From assembly GCA_033851265.1 (NCBI GenBank), contig JAWWOW010000003.1:310001-374000 (forward strand): DNA of 64,000 nucleotides, in the 5' to 3' direction. The position numbers were made by a program, and so were the translations under genes. The notes under the pieces were generated by a model, which saw only the letters and a list, made by a program, of their open reading frames with translations, made no database searches and was not told the origin of the DNA. Positions 25,105 through 34,444 of this stretch are shown here, piece by piece; the stretch's first letter is position 1, and every line of letters starts with the position of its first letter. This DNA comes from JAWWOW01 sp033851265 (GTDB taxonomy: Bacteria; Actinomycetota; Actinomycetes; JAWWOW01).

Positions 25105-28100
25105 ATGACCGCCCAGCCGATCCATGCCCGCGTCCTCCGTAACTGGCGTCTGTTGATCGGCTGCTTCCTTCTTCTTGGGCTTGGGGCGCTGCTCGGGCGC
25201 GCTGAGCCGGCCCATGCCTCCGGCGCGGAGTACACCGTCAACTCAACCGCTGACACCGGCGGCACTTGCCCAGCCGGGTGCACGCTGCGACAAGCAATCA
25301 ATAGCGTGAACGCTGGTAGTGGCGGAGACACCATCGCCTTCAAGCTGCCCCCTGGTACGAGCATCTTCCCGTTCAGCCCGTTGCCGGCCGTAACAGTCCA
25401 GGTGACGATCGATGGGACGACGATGCCCGAGTACGACGGCTCGCCGACTGTTGCAATCCGTGGCGAGACTGCCGGAGCAGGCGCCAACGGCCTTGTCCTG
25501 AACGGAGCGAACTCCGTGTTGAAGGCCGTGGTGGTCAGCGAGTTCGGCGGCAGCGGGCTGGTCTTGGGTGGCGGCGGCACCGTGGTCACCAACTCTCGTT
25601 TCGGCACGAGCATGGACGGCACGTCCGCGATCGCTAACGGCACCGGGATCACGGTGACGTCGGCGGGCAATGTCATCGGTGGAACGACCGCGGGTGACGG
25701 CAACCTCATTTCCGGTAACACCGGAGCCGGCGTGCTAATCAGTGGCTTGAACACCGGGGGGAACCAGCTGCTCGGGAATCGCATCGGCACCGACGCGTCC
25801 GGTGGCGGGGCATTAGGCAACAGTGGAAATGGTGTTAGTTCTTCGGACAGCTCCGCCAACCTGATAGTCGGTGGGAGTGCCACGGGTGCGGGGAACCTCA
25901 TTTCCGCAAATGGTGGTACAGGGCTTTACCTCCCATACGCTGCTGGCGCTCTCATCCGAGGCAATCTCATCGGTACTGATGCGCACGGTGGCGACGCTCT
26001 TGGCAACGCACTGGACGGCATTTGGCTGGGCGACGGTGCTTCCACCGTCGGTGGTTCCAGCCCCACATCCGGAAACCTGATCTCCGGAAATCTCGGGAAT
26101 GGAATTCGTGCCCAGGTCAGTCAGAACTCGCCCACCAAGTCGAGTTCCCCGCTAATTATTGGCAACCGTATTGGCACGAATGGTGCAGGTACAGACGCAC
26201 TCGGAAATGGCCAATCCGGGATCCTGATAGGGAACTTGTCGTATGACTTACCAGCGTCGCCAGGAGCCAGCATCGGGGGAGTGAACCCGGGTGAAGGCAA
26301 CGTGATCTCGGGCAATGGCGCACATGGAGTTGACGTAGCCCCGTCCAACTGTGGTTCTTCCGGATGCTTCGTTAAGCACTACGCCGTAAGGATCCGTGGC
26401 AATCAGATTGGTACAGACCAAGCGGGGTCTGCAGCGCTTGGCAACGGCGCGGCGGGAGTCCATTTCTTCGTCGGGGGCGACGGCCTCGTGGCGGTCGGTG
26501 ATCACACCGCCGGCAACGTCATCTCAGGAAACGCTGGCCCCGGCGTCCAGGTGGACGTCGGCTCGCACGTCCTATCAGGAACAACCCTGTCCATTTCCGG
26601 CAATCTCATCGGCACCGACACCACGGGTGTGTCCGATCTGGGCAACGGTGGTGACGGTGTTCTCCTAGCGCAGAACGGTTGGACTGCCTCGGTCGGGGAG
26701 GGAAGTCCTTCCGCGCGCAATCTCATCTCCGGCAACGGCGGCAACGGTGTTCGTGTGACTGGAGTAGCGCACGCCACGGTGCTCGGCAACCTGATCGGTA
26801 CCGACGCCGATGGCACCTCAGCGTTGGGCAATGGCCTCGATGGTGTGCTCCTCGAATCGGCGAACAACACGGTGGGTGCGGGGAATGTCATCTCCGGCAA
26901 CACGGGCAATGGTGTGTCAATTGATGGTGCATCAGCGACGGGCAACCACGTCCTAGGAAACATGATCGGGACGGATGCCACCGGGGCCGCTGCGATGAGT
27001 AATGGCACCGGTGTGGCGGTTCATGCTCCGAACAACACAATCGGCGGCACGGCGTCAAGCTCGCGAAACGTGATCGCGGGCAACACGGGGGCCGGGATTT
27101 ACCTGCACGGCGACTATCCCGGGACCCCAACCGGCAACCAGATTCAAGGAAACTACATCGGCACTGAGAAAACAGGCGCCACCGCACTGGCCAATGGCGG
27201 CGACGGCATCACTATCGGGACCTACAGTCCCGGCAACACCGTGGGAGGAACCGACGCAGGCGCCGGCAACGTCATCTCGGGCAACACCGGGAATGGTGTT
27301 GGGATAGCGCCCTCAAGCTCCCCGGACAACGTGATCCTGGGGAACAAGATCGGCACCAATGTCGATGGAACGACGGGGGTGGGGAACGGTAGCGACGGGG
27401 TGTCGAGCAAGTCGTCGAACACCACCATCGGTGGTACGACTTCGGACTCCCGCAACCTGATCTCAGGGAACGCCGGCGACGGAGTCTCCCTGGTCCTTTA
27501 CCAGGGTAGCCATGTTGAGGGGAACTTCATCGGCACCGACGTCAACGGCACCGCAGCGATCCCCAACAGCATTGGCGTCGAAACTGGCCCCGGGTTCAAC
27601 AACACCATTGGCGGCACTGGCGGAGCAGGCAACCTGATCTCTGGCAACACGAACGAGGGCGTGCTTATCGACGGGTCTCACAGTGTCCCCGGATCAACAA
27701 GGGACAACGTTGTGCTCGGCAACAAGATCGGAACCGACGTCACGGGCACGCTGGCGCTGGGAAACAGCGTCGGTGTCAACCTCAACGACACAAATACCGC
27801 GACCGTGGGTGGGACCGACCCGGGGGCGGGCAACCTCATAAGTGGCAACACATCCAATGGTTTGCAGATCGAGTCCTGTGACTGCAACTACGGCCACCAG
27901 GGAGTCAATGATCAGGTCCTGGGCAACCTGATCGGCACAGATGTGTCAGGAACCGTCGGACTTGGCAACCAGGGTCACGGCGTGTTCCTGATGTCGTTGT
28001 TGGCGACAATCGGCGGCACGGCGTCCGGCGCCGGCAACGTGATCTCCGGTAACGGTGGAGATGGCGTCAGCATCGCGGCGGTCGGTTCTCTGCCCGGCGA

Positions 28101-29439
28101 CAACAACGTCCTCGGAAACCGGATCGGCACCGACGCCGCCGGTACGGCCGCAATCGGTAACAGCGGTGACGGCGTGGTTCTCTACAGTGACAAGAACATC
28201 ATCGGCGGCAGTGCCGCGGGTGCTGGGAACGCGATAGCAAACAACGCCCATCGCGGCGTCAACGTGTACTTCGGTATGGGCAATCTCATCTCACGCAACT
28301 CCGTCCATGACAACGGCGACCTCGGCATCGACGTGAGTTCCGACGGCGTCACGCCGAACGACCCGATCGACGCGGACGGTGGCCCGAACAACGGACAGAA
28401 CTACCCAGCGCTCGCTCAGGTGGGATCAGAAGGTCCGACGACCGAGGTGGACGGGGTGCTCAACAGCTCGCCCAACTCGACGTACACCCTCGAGTTCTTC
28501 ACGAACGACGCCTGTGACAGCTCGGGCTTTGGAGAAGGACAGACGTTCCTCGGCAGCTCGACGGCGACGACCGACCAGAACGGTCACGTGGATTACACCA
28601 GGTACTTCTCGGCGACACTGAGCTCTCCGACGGTTGTTACCGCAACGGCGACCGACCAGGCGACCGGCGACACGTCGGAGTTCTCACCATGCGAGGAGGT
28701 CACACGCACGTCGGCTGACCTTCGGGTTACCACGACGGCGTCACCAACACGGACGACCGCGGGAAGTGCAGTCACCTTCAAGGTCAAGGTGTTCAACAAC
28801 GGTCCGTTCACATCACACAACGTCTCATTCACGGACCCTGTGCCGGTCGGACTGACGGTTCAGACCGTCTCGACCACGCAGGGCTCGTGCGTCAAGGCTC
28901 AGACCGTGCGGTGTGATCTCAACAACCTTGCTCTCGATCACACGGCGACGGTGACCATCGTGGTCAACGCCACTTCCGTTGGCACGTATCGCAACACCGC
29001 CGAGGCGTTCGGCGACGAGAACGATTCGCCAACGACGAACAACTATGGCGGCGCGACCGAGGCAGTGAGTCCAAACGCCAATGGGTGCACGATGGTCGGC
29101 ACGTCGGGACCAGACACCCTCAGCGGCAGTCCCCAGCGTGACGTCATCTGCGGCTTGGGCGGCAACGACACGATCAGCGGCAACGGCGGCAACGACACGC
29201 TCTACGGCGGAGCCGGCAACGACAAGCTGGCTGGCAACGGCGGCAACGATGCGGTTTACGGCGGAGACGGCAATGACAGTCTCGTCGGCGGCATCGGCAA
29301 TGATTCATTGTTTGGACTGGCCGGCGCGGACACCCTCAATATCCAAGATGGCGTGTCTGCAAATGACAGTGCCGACGGTGGCACCGAGAACGACACCTGC
29401 ACCGCAGACTCGGGAGACACGGTCACGAACTGTCCGTAG
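25105..29439 (+). CDS. Giant secreted beta-helix protein with DUF11 and RTX repeats
   Basis: 1444 residues. A signal peptide (about 1-38, ending PAHASG) is followed by a CSLREA-like start (CTLRQAINSVN) and roughly 1000 residues of parallel beta-helix repeats. The repeats carry recurring N-x-I-S-G-N, LGN-x-IGTD and TIGGT motifs, each about 60-70 residues long in the GNLISGN...LGNGxDGV pattern. A DUF11-like Ig domain follows (about 1205-1320). The C-terminus has at least five RTX nonapeptides (GGNGGNDTL, GGAGNDKLAG), which bind calcium. No catalytic residues are evident. It is probably a surface or released adhesin. The gene is monocistronic, with a 175-base upstream gap after tRNA-Ala holding only its promoter. 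Confidence 0.88.
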   Translation: MTAQPIHARVLRNWRLLIGCFLLLGLGALLGRAEPAHASGAEYTVNSTADTGGTCPAGCTLRQAINSVNAGSGGDTIAFKLPPGTSIFPFSPLPAVTVQVTIDGTTMPEYDGSPTVAIRGETAGAGANGLVLNGANSVLKAVVVSEFGGSGLVLGGGGTVVTNSRFGTSMDGTSAIANGTGITVTSAGNVIGGTTAGDGNLISGNTGAGVLISGLNTGGNQLLGNRIGTDASGGGALGNSGNGVSSSDSSANLIVGGSATGAGNLISANGGTGLYLPYAAGALIRGNLIGTDAHGGDALGNALDGIWLGDGASTVGGSSPTSGNLISGNLGNGIRAQVSQNSPTKSSSPLIIGNRIGTNGAGTDALGNGQSGILIGNLSYDLPASPGASIGGVNPGEGNVISGNGAHGVDVAPSNCGSSGCFVKHYAVRIRGNQIGTDQAGSAALGNGAAGVHFFVGGDGLVAVGDHTAGNVISGNAGPGVQVDVGSHVLSGTTLSISGNLIGTDTTGVSDLGNGGDGVLLAQNGWTASVGEGSPSARNLISGNGGNGVRVTGVAHATVLGNLIGTDADGTSALGNGLDGVLLESANNTVGAGNVISGNTGNGVSIDGASATGNHVLGNMIGTDATGAAAMSNGTGVAVHAPNNTIGGTASSSRNVIAGNTGAGIYLHGDYPGTPTGNQIQGNYIGTEKTGATALANGGDGITIGTYSPGNTVGGTDAGAGNVISGNTGNGVGIAPSSSPDNVILGNKIGTNVDGTTGVGNGSDGVSSKSSNTTIGGTTSDSRNLISGNAGDGVSLVLYQGSHVEGNFIGTDVNGTAAIPNSIGVETGPGFNNTIGGTGGAGNLISGNTNEGVLIDGSHSVPGSTRDNVVLGNKIGTDVTGTLALGNSVGVNLNDTNTATVGGTDPGAGNLISGNTSNGLQIESCDCNYGHQGVNDQVLGNLIGTDVSGTVGLGNQGHGVFLMSLLATIGGTASGAGNVISGNGGDGVSIAAVGSLPGDNNVLGNRIGTDAAGTAAIGNSGDGVVLYSDKNIIGGSAAGAGNAIANNAHRGVNVYFGMGNLISRNSVHDNGDLGIDVSSDGVTPNDPIDADGGPNNGQNYPALAQVGSEGPTTEVDGVLNSSPNSTYTLEFFTNDACDSSGFGEGQTFLGSSTATTDQNGHVDYTRYFSATLSSPTVVTATATDQATGDTSEFSPCEEVTRTSADLRVTTTASPTRTTAGSAVTFKVKVFNNGPFTSHNVSFTDPVPVGLTVQTVSTTQGSCVKAQTVRCDLNNLALDHTATVTIVVNATSVGTYRNTAEAFGDENDSPTTNNYGGATEAVSPNANGCTMVGTSGPDTLSGSPQRDVICGLGGNDTISGNGGNDTLYGGAGNDKLAGNGGNDAVYGGDGNDSLVGGIGNDSLFGLAGADTLNIQDGVSANDSADGGTENDTCTADSGDTVTNCP

Positions 29440-29899
29440 ACCCTGCCGCTTCGGCGGCGATCGTGCGGAGGAACCGGCGCATGAGGACGGCGTGGCCGCT
29501 GCTGCCGATCACGGCCGCGCGATAGATGGTGCCGATGATGCCCGGGAAGGCAGCGTGCGTCGTGGCACGGCACTCGCACGCACGGTCGCCCGTGTCCGTG
29601 AGCTCGAACGTCAGCGTGTAACGCGAAAAGCGATGACGACCGGCTAGGAGCAGAAGGTGCGGCGGCCGCATCTCGGCCACCCGGAATCCGACCAAGTTGG
29701 TTCCCGCGGTCAATTCGTCGCCGACATCTGCACGAGCCGGTTCGCATCCGAGAACATGCCCACCAACCGAGCGTGACGTACCACTCAAAGCGTCGTGGAC
29801 GACGTCGAGCACGGCTGGCCATGTCTGTGAAGCAGTTGCCGGGATAGATATGGCGTGCACGTCGATCAGCGGCAGTACATCAGCAGCGGACGCAGTCAT
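29423..29899 (-). CDS. Conserved SRPBCC/DUF2867-like protein
   Basis: 158 residues from the ATG at 29899, which overlaps the TGA of the upstream SDR gene as ATGA, so the pair is translationally coupled. The sequence contains HAISIPATASQTWPAVLDVV at the start, FRVAEMRPPHLLLLAGRHRFSRYTLTF in the middle, and an AFPGIIGTIYRAAVI helix near the end. This resembles polyketide cyclase/SRPBCC or DUF2867 proteins that travel with NAD-dependent epimerases. No catalytic residue can be named. Its 3' end overlaps the giant protein gene by 17 bases in convergent orientation. Confidence 0.68.
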   Translation of the reverse strand: MTASAADVLPLIDVHAISIPATASQTWPAVLDVVHDALSGTSRSVGGHVLGCEPARADVGDELTAGTNLVGFRVAEMRPPHLLLLAGRHRFSRYTLTFELTDTGDRACECRATTHAAFPGIIGTIYRAAVIGSSGHAVLMRRFLRTIAAEAAGSTDSS

Positions 29900-30837
29900 G
29901 ACGTGCGCAGTTCTTGGAACCCCTCGCGCCACGAGCTGTACGTCGGTTTCCAGTCGGTGGTCGCCTTGATGCGTGCATTCGACGCGCCTGGCAACGTCGT
30001 CGCGAAATGCACGAGCAGCTTCCCTGCCGTCAGCCGACCCAGCCACACAGGCACGTGTCGGGGCGGCTTGGCGCCGAGGGCTTCGGCGTACACCGGTAGC
30101 CACTCGTGCATTGGTGCGGGGTCGTCGTCGACCACGTTGTAAATGCCGCCCATTCCCGTTTCGAGGGCGGCGACGGTCGCCGACGCCGCATCCTCGACGT
30201 GGATGAACGACGAGATGCCCGTGCCCTTGCCCATGATCGGGAACATCCGTTTGCGCACCAGTTGCGCGACGGCGCCCTCAGTTGCGTAGTGCGTACCGGG
30301 TCCATAGAAGTAGCCGTACCGCAGCTCGATGCCGGCGAACTCCGTTGCGGACATTAAAGCGAGATGCGCGTCGGCGAACGGTTTCATCGCGGTGTCCCAC
30401 GGCGCGGGTGCGTCGAGGTACGGCGCGGCGTCTTCGTCCTTGACCGGGTCTCCGCCAGGTGCATAGAGGAACGCGATGCTCTGCATGATGTGCACGCGGG
30501 CACCGACGGCCTTCGACGCCTCGATGAGCGCGGGCGCCGCGGTCGCCTTGAGTGGAGTCTGCTTGTCGTAGAAGTGCTTCATCCCGAAAGCGCTGAACTT
30601 CTGGGGCAGATCGGTCAGCTCGTCGATGACCGCCTCGGGCTGTGCGTCGAACACGGCGGCTTTGAGCGCGACGGGGTCGAGGGCGTCGACGACGGCAGGA
30701 CGGGCGCCCGCCTGTCGCAACCAGTCGGCCTTAGCCGGCGTGCGCGTCGCGGCGACGACGTCATGCCCGAGAGCGACGAGTTGTTGCACGAGAGGGCGAC
30801 CGATGGCTCCGGACGCTCCCGCGACGAAAACCTTCAT
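29896..30837 (-). CDS. NAD-dependent epimerase/dehydratase (extended SDR)
   Basis: 313 residues. Rossmann start MKVFVAGASGAIGRPLV with the GASGAIG (GxxGxxG) dinucleotide loop, a first acidic/basic strand end (ATRTPAKADWL) and a YFYGPGTHYATEG region; the usual YxxxK is replaced by a GYFYGPG arrangement. The IHVEDAASATVAALE segment is typical of the family. It likely acts on a small metabolite or sugar derivative. It is upstream of and coupled to the SRPBCC-like gene. Confidence 0.85.
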   Translation of the reverse strand: MKVFVAGASGAIGRPLVQQLVALGHDVVAATRTPAKADWLRQAGARPAVVDALDPVALKAAVFDAQPEAVIDELTDLPQKFSAFGMKHFYDKQTPLKATAAPALIEASKAVGARVHIMQSIAFLYAPGGDPVKDEDAAPYLDAPAPWDTAMKPFADAHLALMSATEFAGIELRYGYFYGPGTHYATEGAVAQLVRKRMFPIMGKGTGISSFIHVEDAASATVAALETGMGGIYNVVDDDPAPMHEWLPVYAEALGAKPPRHVPVWLGRLTAGKLLVHFATTLPGASNARIKATTDWKPTYSSWREGFQELRTS

Positions 30838-30886
30838 GGGTCATTGCTACCCGCTCGCGATGCGCCCGCGCTATGACATACGCAAC

Positions 30887-30925
30887 AGCGGCCCACCGCC
30901 TCCACGTGGGAGGCGATGAGCCGCT
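30887..30925 (-). terminator. Terminator downstream of the cold-shock gene
   Basis: An inner hairpin with perfect CGCCTCC/GGAGGCG arms and ACGTG loop sits inside an outer AGCGGC/GCCGCT stem, 20 bases past the cspA stop. No T-run is seen. Confidence 0.8.
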
Positions 30926-30944
30926 GCTCATTGCGCTGAGTCGG

Positions 30945-31151
30945 TCAGCCCGCGGGGCGGACCTGCTCGGCCTGTGGTCCCTTCGGGCCTTGGGTGATCT
31001 CGAACTCGACCTTCTGGTTCTCGTCGAGGGAGCGGTATCCATCGCCCTGGATAGCGGAGAAGTGGACGAATACGTCCGCGCCGCCGTCATCCTGGGAAAT
31101 GAAGCCGTAGCCCTTTTCCGCGTTGAACCACTTGACCGTGCCTGTTGCCAT
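30945..31151 (-). CDS. cspA: Cold-shock protein (CspA family)
   Basis: 68 residues from ATG 31151 with GGAGGAGC just upstream; the in-frame extension to 31295 is the leader. The five-stranded OB fold has RNP1 (KGYGFIS) and RNP2 (VFVHFSAI) with the leading GTVKWFNAEKGYGFI. It binds single-stranded RNA and DNA and melts mRNA structure. Its message has a leader of over 100 bases with two strong hairpins, as for thermally controlled csp messages. Confidence 0.96.
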   Translation of the reverse strand: MATGTVKWFNAEKGYGFISQDDGGADVFVHFSAIQGDGYRSLDENQKVEFEITQGPKGPQAEQVRPAG

Positions 31152-31290
31152 TGCTCCTCCTGCGAAGCTCGGGGTCGCACACCGTGTGCGACTCCGGTTG
31201 CTCCGGCTTTCGCCGGCTGCGGGAGCCTGAAATGAGAAGCGCCCGCGGTGAGAATCCGCGGGCGTAATGAACGTTCGAGGACCTACCTGC
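31152..31290 (-). promoter_or_regulatory. Structured 5' leader of cspA
   Basis: Two perfect hairpins lie between the likely promoter and the cspA start: GTCGCACA/TGTGCGAC with a 3-base loop (31174-31192) and CGCCCGCGG/CCGCGGGCG with a 7-base loop (31240-31264). A GCCGGC-rich region lies between them. The leader would refold with temperature and could control translation or RNA stability. Confidence 0.65.
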
Positions 31291-31334
31291 TGCAACCAGA
31301 AACGAGCCTAACACCTGGTCACCCAGGGTGGAAG

Positions 31335-32312
31335 ATGCGCAATCCTCCCCATGTGGACATCGTGCGTACGCCTGAGGAGCGCTTCAGCCGCTTGCCAGAG
31401 TTCCCATTCGAGCCGCGGTTCGTCGACGTGCCCGACAAGCGGTACGGCGTTCTGCGCGTCCACTACGTCGATGAGGGCCCACCTGAGGCGTCACCTGTGC
31501 TGCTCATGCACGGCCAGCCGACGTGGTCCTTCCTCTATCGCCGGGTCATCGATGGACTCGTCAAGCGCGGTCACCGCGCCATCGCGCCGGACCTGATCGG
31601 CTACGGCCGTTCGGACAAGCCGACCGATCGCACGGCGTACTCCTTGACTCGACACATCGTGTGGATGCGCGCCTTCGTCGGTGCGCTTGACATGCATGAC
31701 GTCACGCTGGTGTGTCAGGACTGGGGTGGACCGATCGGGCTCGGCGTACTCGTCGCTGAACCCGATCGGTTTGCACGGGTTATTGCGACGAACACAATCC
31801 TGCACACCGCAGACCCTTTGCTCGCTGGTCGGCTCGACTGGGCGGTGCACGGGGTGGACGGCGAACCCCGCGTCGTCGTCGAGGAGCTGCTGCTCGACTA
31901 CATGCTTGCCTCGCAGCGCTACCCGCTCGTACCCAGCGTGCTCGTCAACGCGGCGACGGTGAGCGATGTCGCCGATGACGTTCTCGAGGCGTACGACGCG
32001 CCGTTCGCGGACGAGTCCGCGAAGGCGGGGCTTCGGCAGATGTCTGTGCTGATCCCGGTGACGCGGTCAGACCCGGGGGCGGTCATCAACCGCGCGACCA
32101 CCGACGCCTTGCGTGGATGGCACAAGCCGTTCCTCACGGCGTACTCCGACTCCGATCCCGCGACACGCGGCTGGGCCGAGGTGTTCCAGGAACTGGTGCC
32201 CGGTGCGCAGGGCCAGCCGCACACGACAATCCAGAACGCCGGTCACTTCGTCCAGGAAGACGCTGGGCTGGAGTTGGCGCGAATCATTGCTGATGTCATC
32301 GACGCCGCGTGA
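31335..32312 (+). CDS. Haloalkane dehalogenase-like alpha/beta hydrolase
   Basis: 325 residues from ATG 31335. The oxyanion/halide loop HGQPTWSFLYR and nucleophile elbow VCQDWGGPIGL (Asp, followed by the halide-binding Trp) closely parallel the HGEPTWSYLYR and VVQDWGG motifs of DhlA-type dehalogenases. The catalytic His is in NAGHFVQED. It would hydrolyse carbon-halogen bonds to alcohol and halide, although many family members prefer other substrates. It is a single gene divergent from cspA. Confidence 0.82.
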   Translation: MRNPPHVDIVRTPEERFSRLPEFPFEPRFVDVPDKRYGVLRVHYVDEGPPEASPVLLMHGQPTWSFLYRRVIDGLVKRGHRAIAPDLIGYGRSDKPTDRTAYSLTRHIVWMRAFVGALDMHDVTLVCQDWGGPIGLGVLVAEPDRFARVIATNTILHTADPLLAGRLDWAVHGVDGEPRVVVEELLLDYMLASQRYPLVPSVLVNAATVSDVADDVLEAYDAPFADESAKAGLRQMSVLIPVTRSDPGAVINRATTDALRGWHKPFLTAYSDSDPATRGWAEVFQELVPGAQGQPHTTIQNAGHFVQEDAGLELARIIADVIDAA

Positions 32313-32356
32313 TCGTGTGCGACCTCGGTATCCCCGGCCAACGATATTGACCTACC

Positions 32357-33925
32357 GTGATCGACGTGGGGGATGAGGACGATCCATTAGCTGAACCATC
32401 GACGCCGTCGGCAAGTGCACCATCGCAGACTGCGCCCTCGGCGTGGGAACCGCCGGTGAGCTCGTGGTTAGCGGTTGGCGCCTACGACGGGTATTCCGTT
32501 GAGCCACCTCCGCGGCGTAGTCGACGGCGCCTCCTTCTCACGATCGCGGTTGCCGCCGCGGTCGTTGCTGCCGGCATCCCCGCACTGTTGTTTGTTGGAG
32601 GCGACAAGCCCGGCGCTGCGGCCACCCACCTCGCGACCACGAACCTCTCGATCCGGTTGGCTGGCGGTTACTACCCGGCGACGAAGTCGGAGAAAGCCGA
32701 GGTACAGGCCTACACCGACAGTCGGGATCGCGCGATCCAGGCGGTACTCGACCGGCAGTCGCGCGGGGTGGTCCGGCACCGCCTGGCCGACTTCGTCAGT
32801 GGCGTCGACCGACGCAGCGCCAGTTTCTTACGACGCCAGCGCGAGATCTATGCGCGGTTGACGCTCTTGGATCTGGCCCGTTGGACTTACAAGGCCGACC
32901 CGACAGGTGCGTACGGCCAGTCCAGCGTCAACTGGCGTGGCTACGGGGCCGAGGACGTCGCTGTGCTCCCGGTGGTTCTGAGCTATCAGATCCGTGGGTT
33001 CGACGCTGGTGCGGTCGCACGCGGCAAGGTGTTCACGTTTGTACGCCGCGGTACGACCTGGTCCCTTGCGAGCGACGCGGACGTGAAGGCACTAGCCGTT
33101 CCAGCAGTGCTCTCGGACCCCTGGGATGTCGGGCCGATCAGCGTCGCGCGCGGGCGCTGGTCGTTGATCATCGGTGGCCCGGCCGACAAGAAACTTCTCG
33201 CCCGTGTCGCTCGGCTCGAGGACCAAGCCATCTCAACGGTCGCGCGCCGGTGGCCGGACAAGTGGAGTCACCGTGTCGTTGTGGTGGTCTCGCGAAACAA
33301 GAAATTGCTCGCGGAGCTCTTCAGCGAAGATCCGGACTCGGTCAAGAAGGTGGCTGCGGTTGCCGTGCCGCAGTTCCAAGTGGCCGATATCAACGCTTGG
33401 GACTCCACTGTGCCTCGACCAGTCAGTGCGCGAGTCATCATCAACCCCAGCGACCTCGATGCCGCCACGAACCTCGAGGTACTGACCCACGAGACTGTCC
33501 ACGTCGCGACGTTCCCGATCTTTCACCTCGGGTCCCCCCTGTGGATGGTCGAGGGCTACGCCGAGTACGTCTCGCGGCGGCCGGACGTCATCAGTGAACA
33601 GTTCTTCCAGCTGGCCACCAAGAACAAGCTGCCCAGCCACCTGCCGTCGAACACGGCCTGGCGGAGCACGGCCGTCGGTCCGGCGTTCTACGACGAGGCC
33701 TGGTTGGCGTGCCGGTTCATCACCCGCGACTGGAGCGAGCACAAGCTCATCGAGCTGTACAGGAAGCTTTCTGCGATCGACAGTACGGACTCTCTGGCAG
33801 ATGACGCGGAACAGCGGATCATTCGGTCTGTGCTCGGCATTAGCGCTGCGACCTTCGCCAAGAGATGGAAGCGGTACATGCACGACTTCGTCGCGGGCTC
33901 GAACTGGCGTAGTGGCGCGACGTAG
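32357..33925 (+). CDS. Membrane-anchored HExxH peptidase-like protein
   Basis: 522 residues. A cytoplasmic Pro/Ser-rich N-terminus (about 55 residues) and one helix (LLLTIAVAAAVVAAGIPALLFV) precede a large extracytoplasmic domain. The C-terminal third has HETVHVATF, an HExxH zinc motif, followed by LGSPLWMVEGYAEYVS with the downstream Glu, as in M1/MA-like gluzincin families. The start GTG 32357 may be nearly leaderless (ATATTGACCTACC before it). The substrate is unknown. Confidence 0.75.
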   Translation: MIDVGDEDDPLAEPSTPSASAPSQTAPSAWEPPVSSWLAVGAYDGYSVEPPPRRSRRRLLLTIAVAAAVVAAGIPALLFVGGDKPGAAATHLATTNLSIRLAGGYYPATKSEKAEVQAYTDSRDRAIQAVLDRQSRGVVRHRLADFVSGVDRRSASFLRRQREIYARLTLLDLARWTYKADPTGAYGQSSVNWRGYGAEDVAVLPVVLSYQIRGFDAGAVARGKVFTFVRRGTTWSLASDADVKALAVPAVLSDPWDVGPISVARGRWSLIIGGPADKKLLARVARLEDQAISTVARRWPDKWSHRVVVVVSRNKKLLAELFSEDPDSVKKVAAVAVPQFQVADINAWDSTVPRPVSARVIINPSDLDAATNLEVLTHETVHVATFPIFHLGSPLWMVEGYAEYVSRRPDVISEQFFQLATKNKLPSHLPSNTAWRSTAVGPAFYDEAWLACRFITRDWSEHKLIELYRKLSAIDSTDSLADDAEQRIIRSVLGISAATFAKRWKRYMHDFVAGSNWRSGAT

Positions 33926-33928
33926 CCG

Positions 33929-34387
33929 ATGGTGATGGATTGGGATGAGTGGGCGCGTCGAGCTGAGCAGGCAATTGACATGCGTGCAGCGGCGCAACGA
34001 CGGGCCGATGGTGCTACCAATCGCGGTGTCTGGCGGGAGATGTTTGCGCCGGGGGCGACGTTCACTGATCCGAACACACCGCTGACAGACGACATCCGCA
34101 CCATCGCGCGCGACACCGCCGCGATCTTCCCCGACTGGCGACAGGAGATCACTCGCATCCGTGGGGGCGACGACTGGGCGGTGTTCGAGTGGGTCGGTCG
34201 TGCGACGTACCAACCTCCCGATGGTGGTCCGGGCGCAGGTGCACAGATCGAGATGCACGGCGCAACCGTCGTCGAGGTGAACGCCGAGGGTCTCGTCACG
34301 TCGTGGCGCGACTACCTCGACCGCAAGGAGCCGGAGACTCAAATCCGCCAATTCCTACGCGCCTCTGGTGGCTTGACCGACCGGTAG
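33929..34387 (+). CDS. NTF2-like (SnoaL) protein
   Basis: 152 residues. It has a cone-shaped NTF2-like fold pattern: an N-terminal helix (WDEWARRAEQAIDMRAAAQ), then FAPGATFTDPNTPLT, DWAVFEWVGRATYQPP and EVNAEGLVTSWRDYLDR. Members of this fold include ketosteroid isomerase-like enzymes, limonene epoxide hydrolases and non-catalytic binders. The gene is 3 bases after the peptidase-like gene and probably co-transcribed. Confidence 0.82.
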   Translation: MVMDWDEWARRAEQAIDMRAAAQRRADGATNRGVWREMFAPGATFTDPNTPLTDDIRTIARDTAAIFPDWRQEITRIRGGDDWAVFEWVGRATYQPPDGGPGAGAQIEMHGATVVEVNAEGLVTSWRDYLDRKEPETQIRQFLRASGGLTDR

Positions 34388-34444
34388 AGCCACACTCGCT
34401 GCCTGGCGAGACGGTTCTACTCACCAGCGACGCGTTGTGGAGGG

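Noticed and set aside
25700..28300. CRISPR-like array
   Set aside because: The recurring GGCAAC/ATCTCCGG words are codons of protein repeats with unequal spacing, not fixed repeats and spacers.
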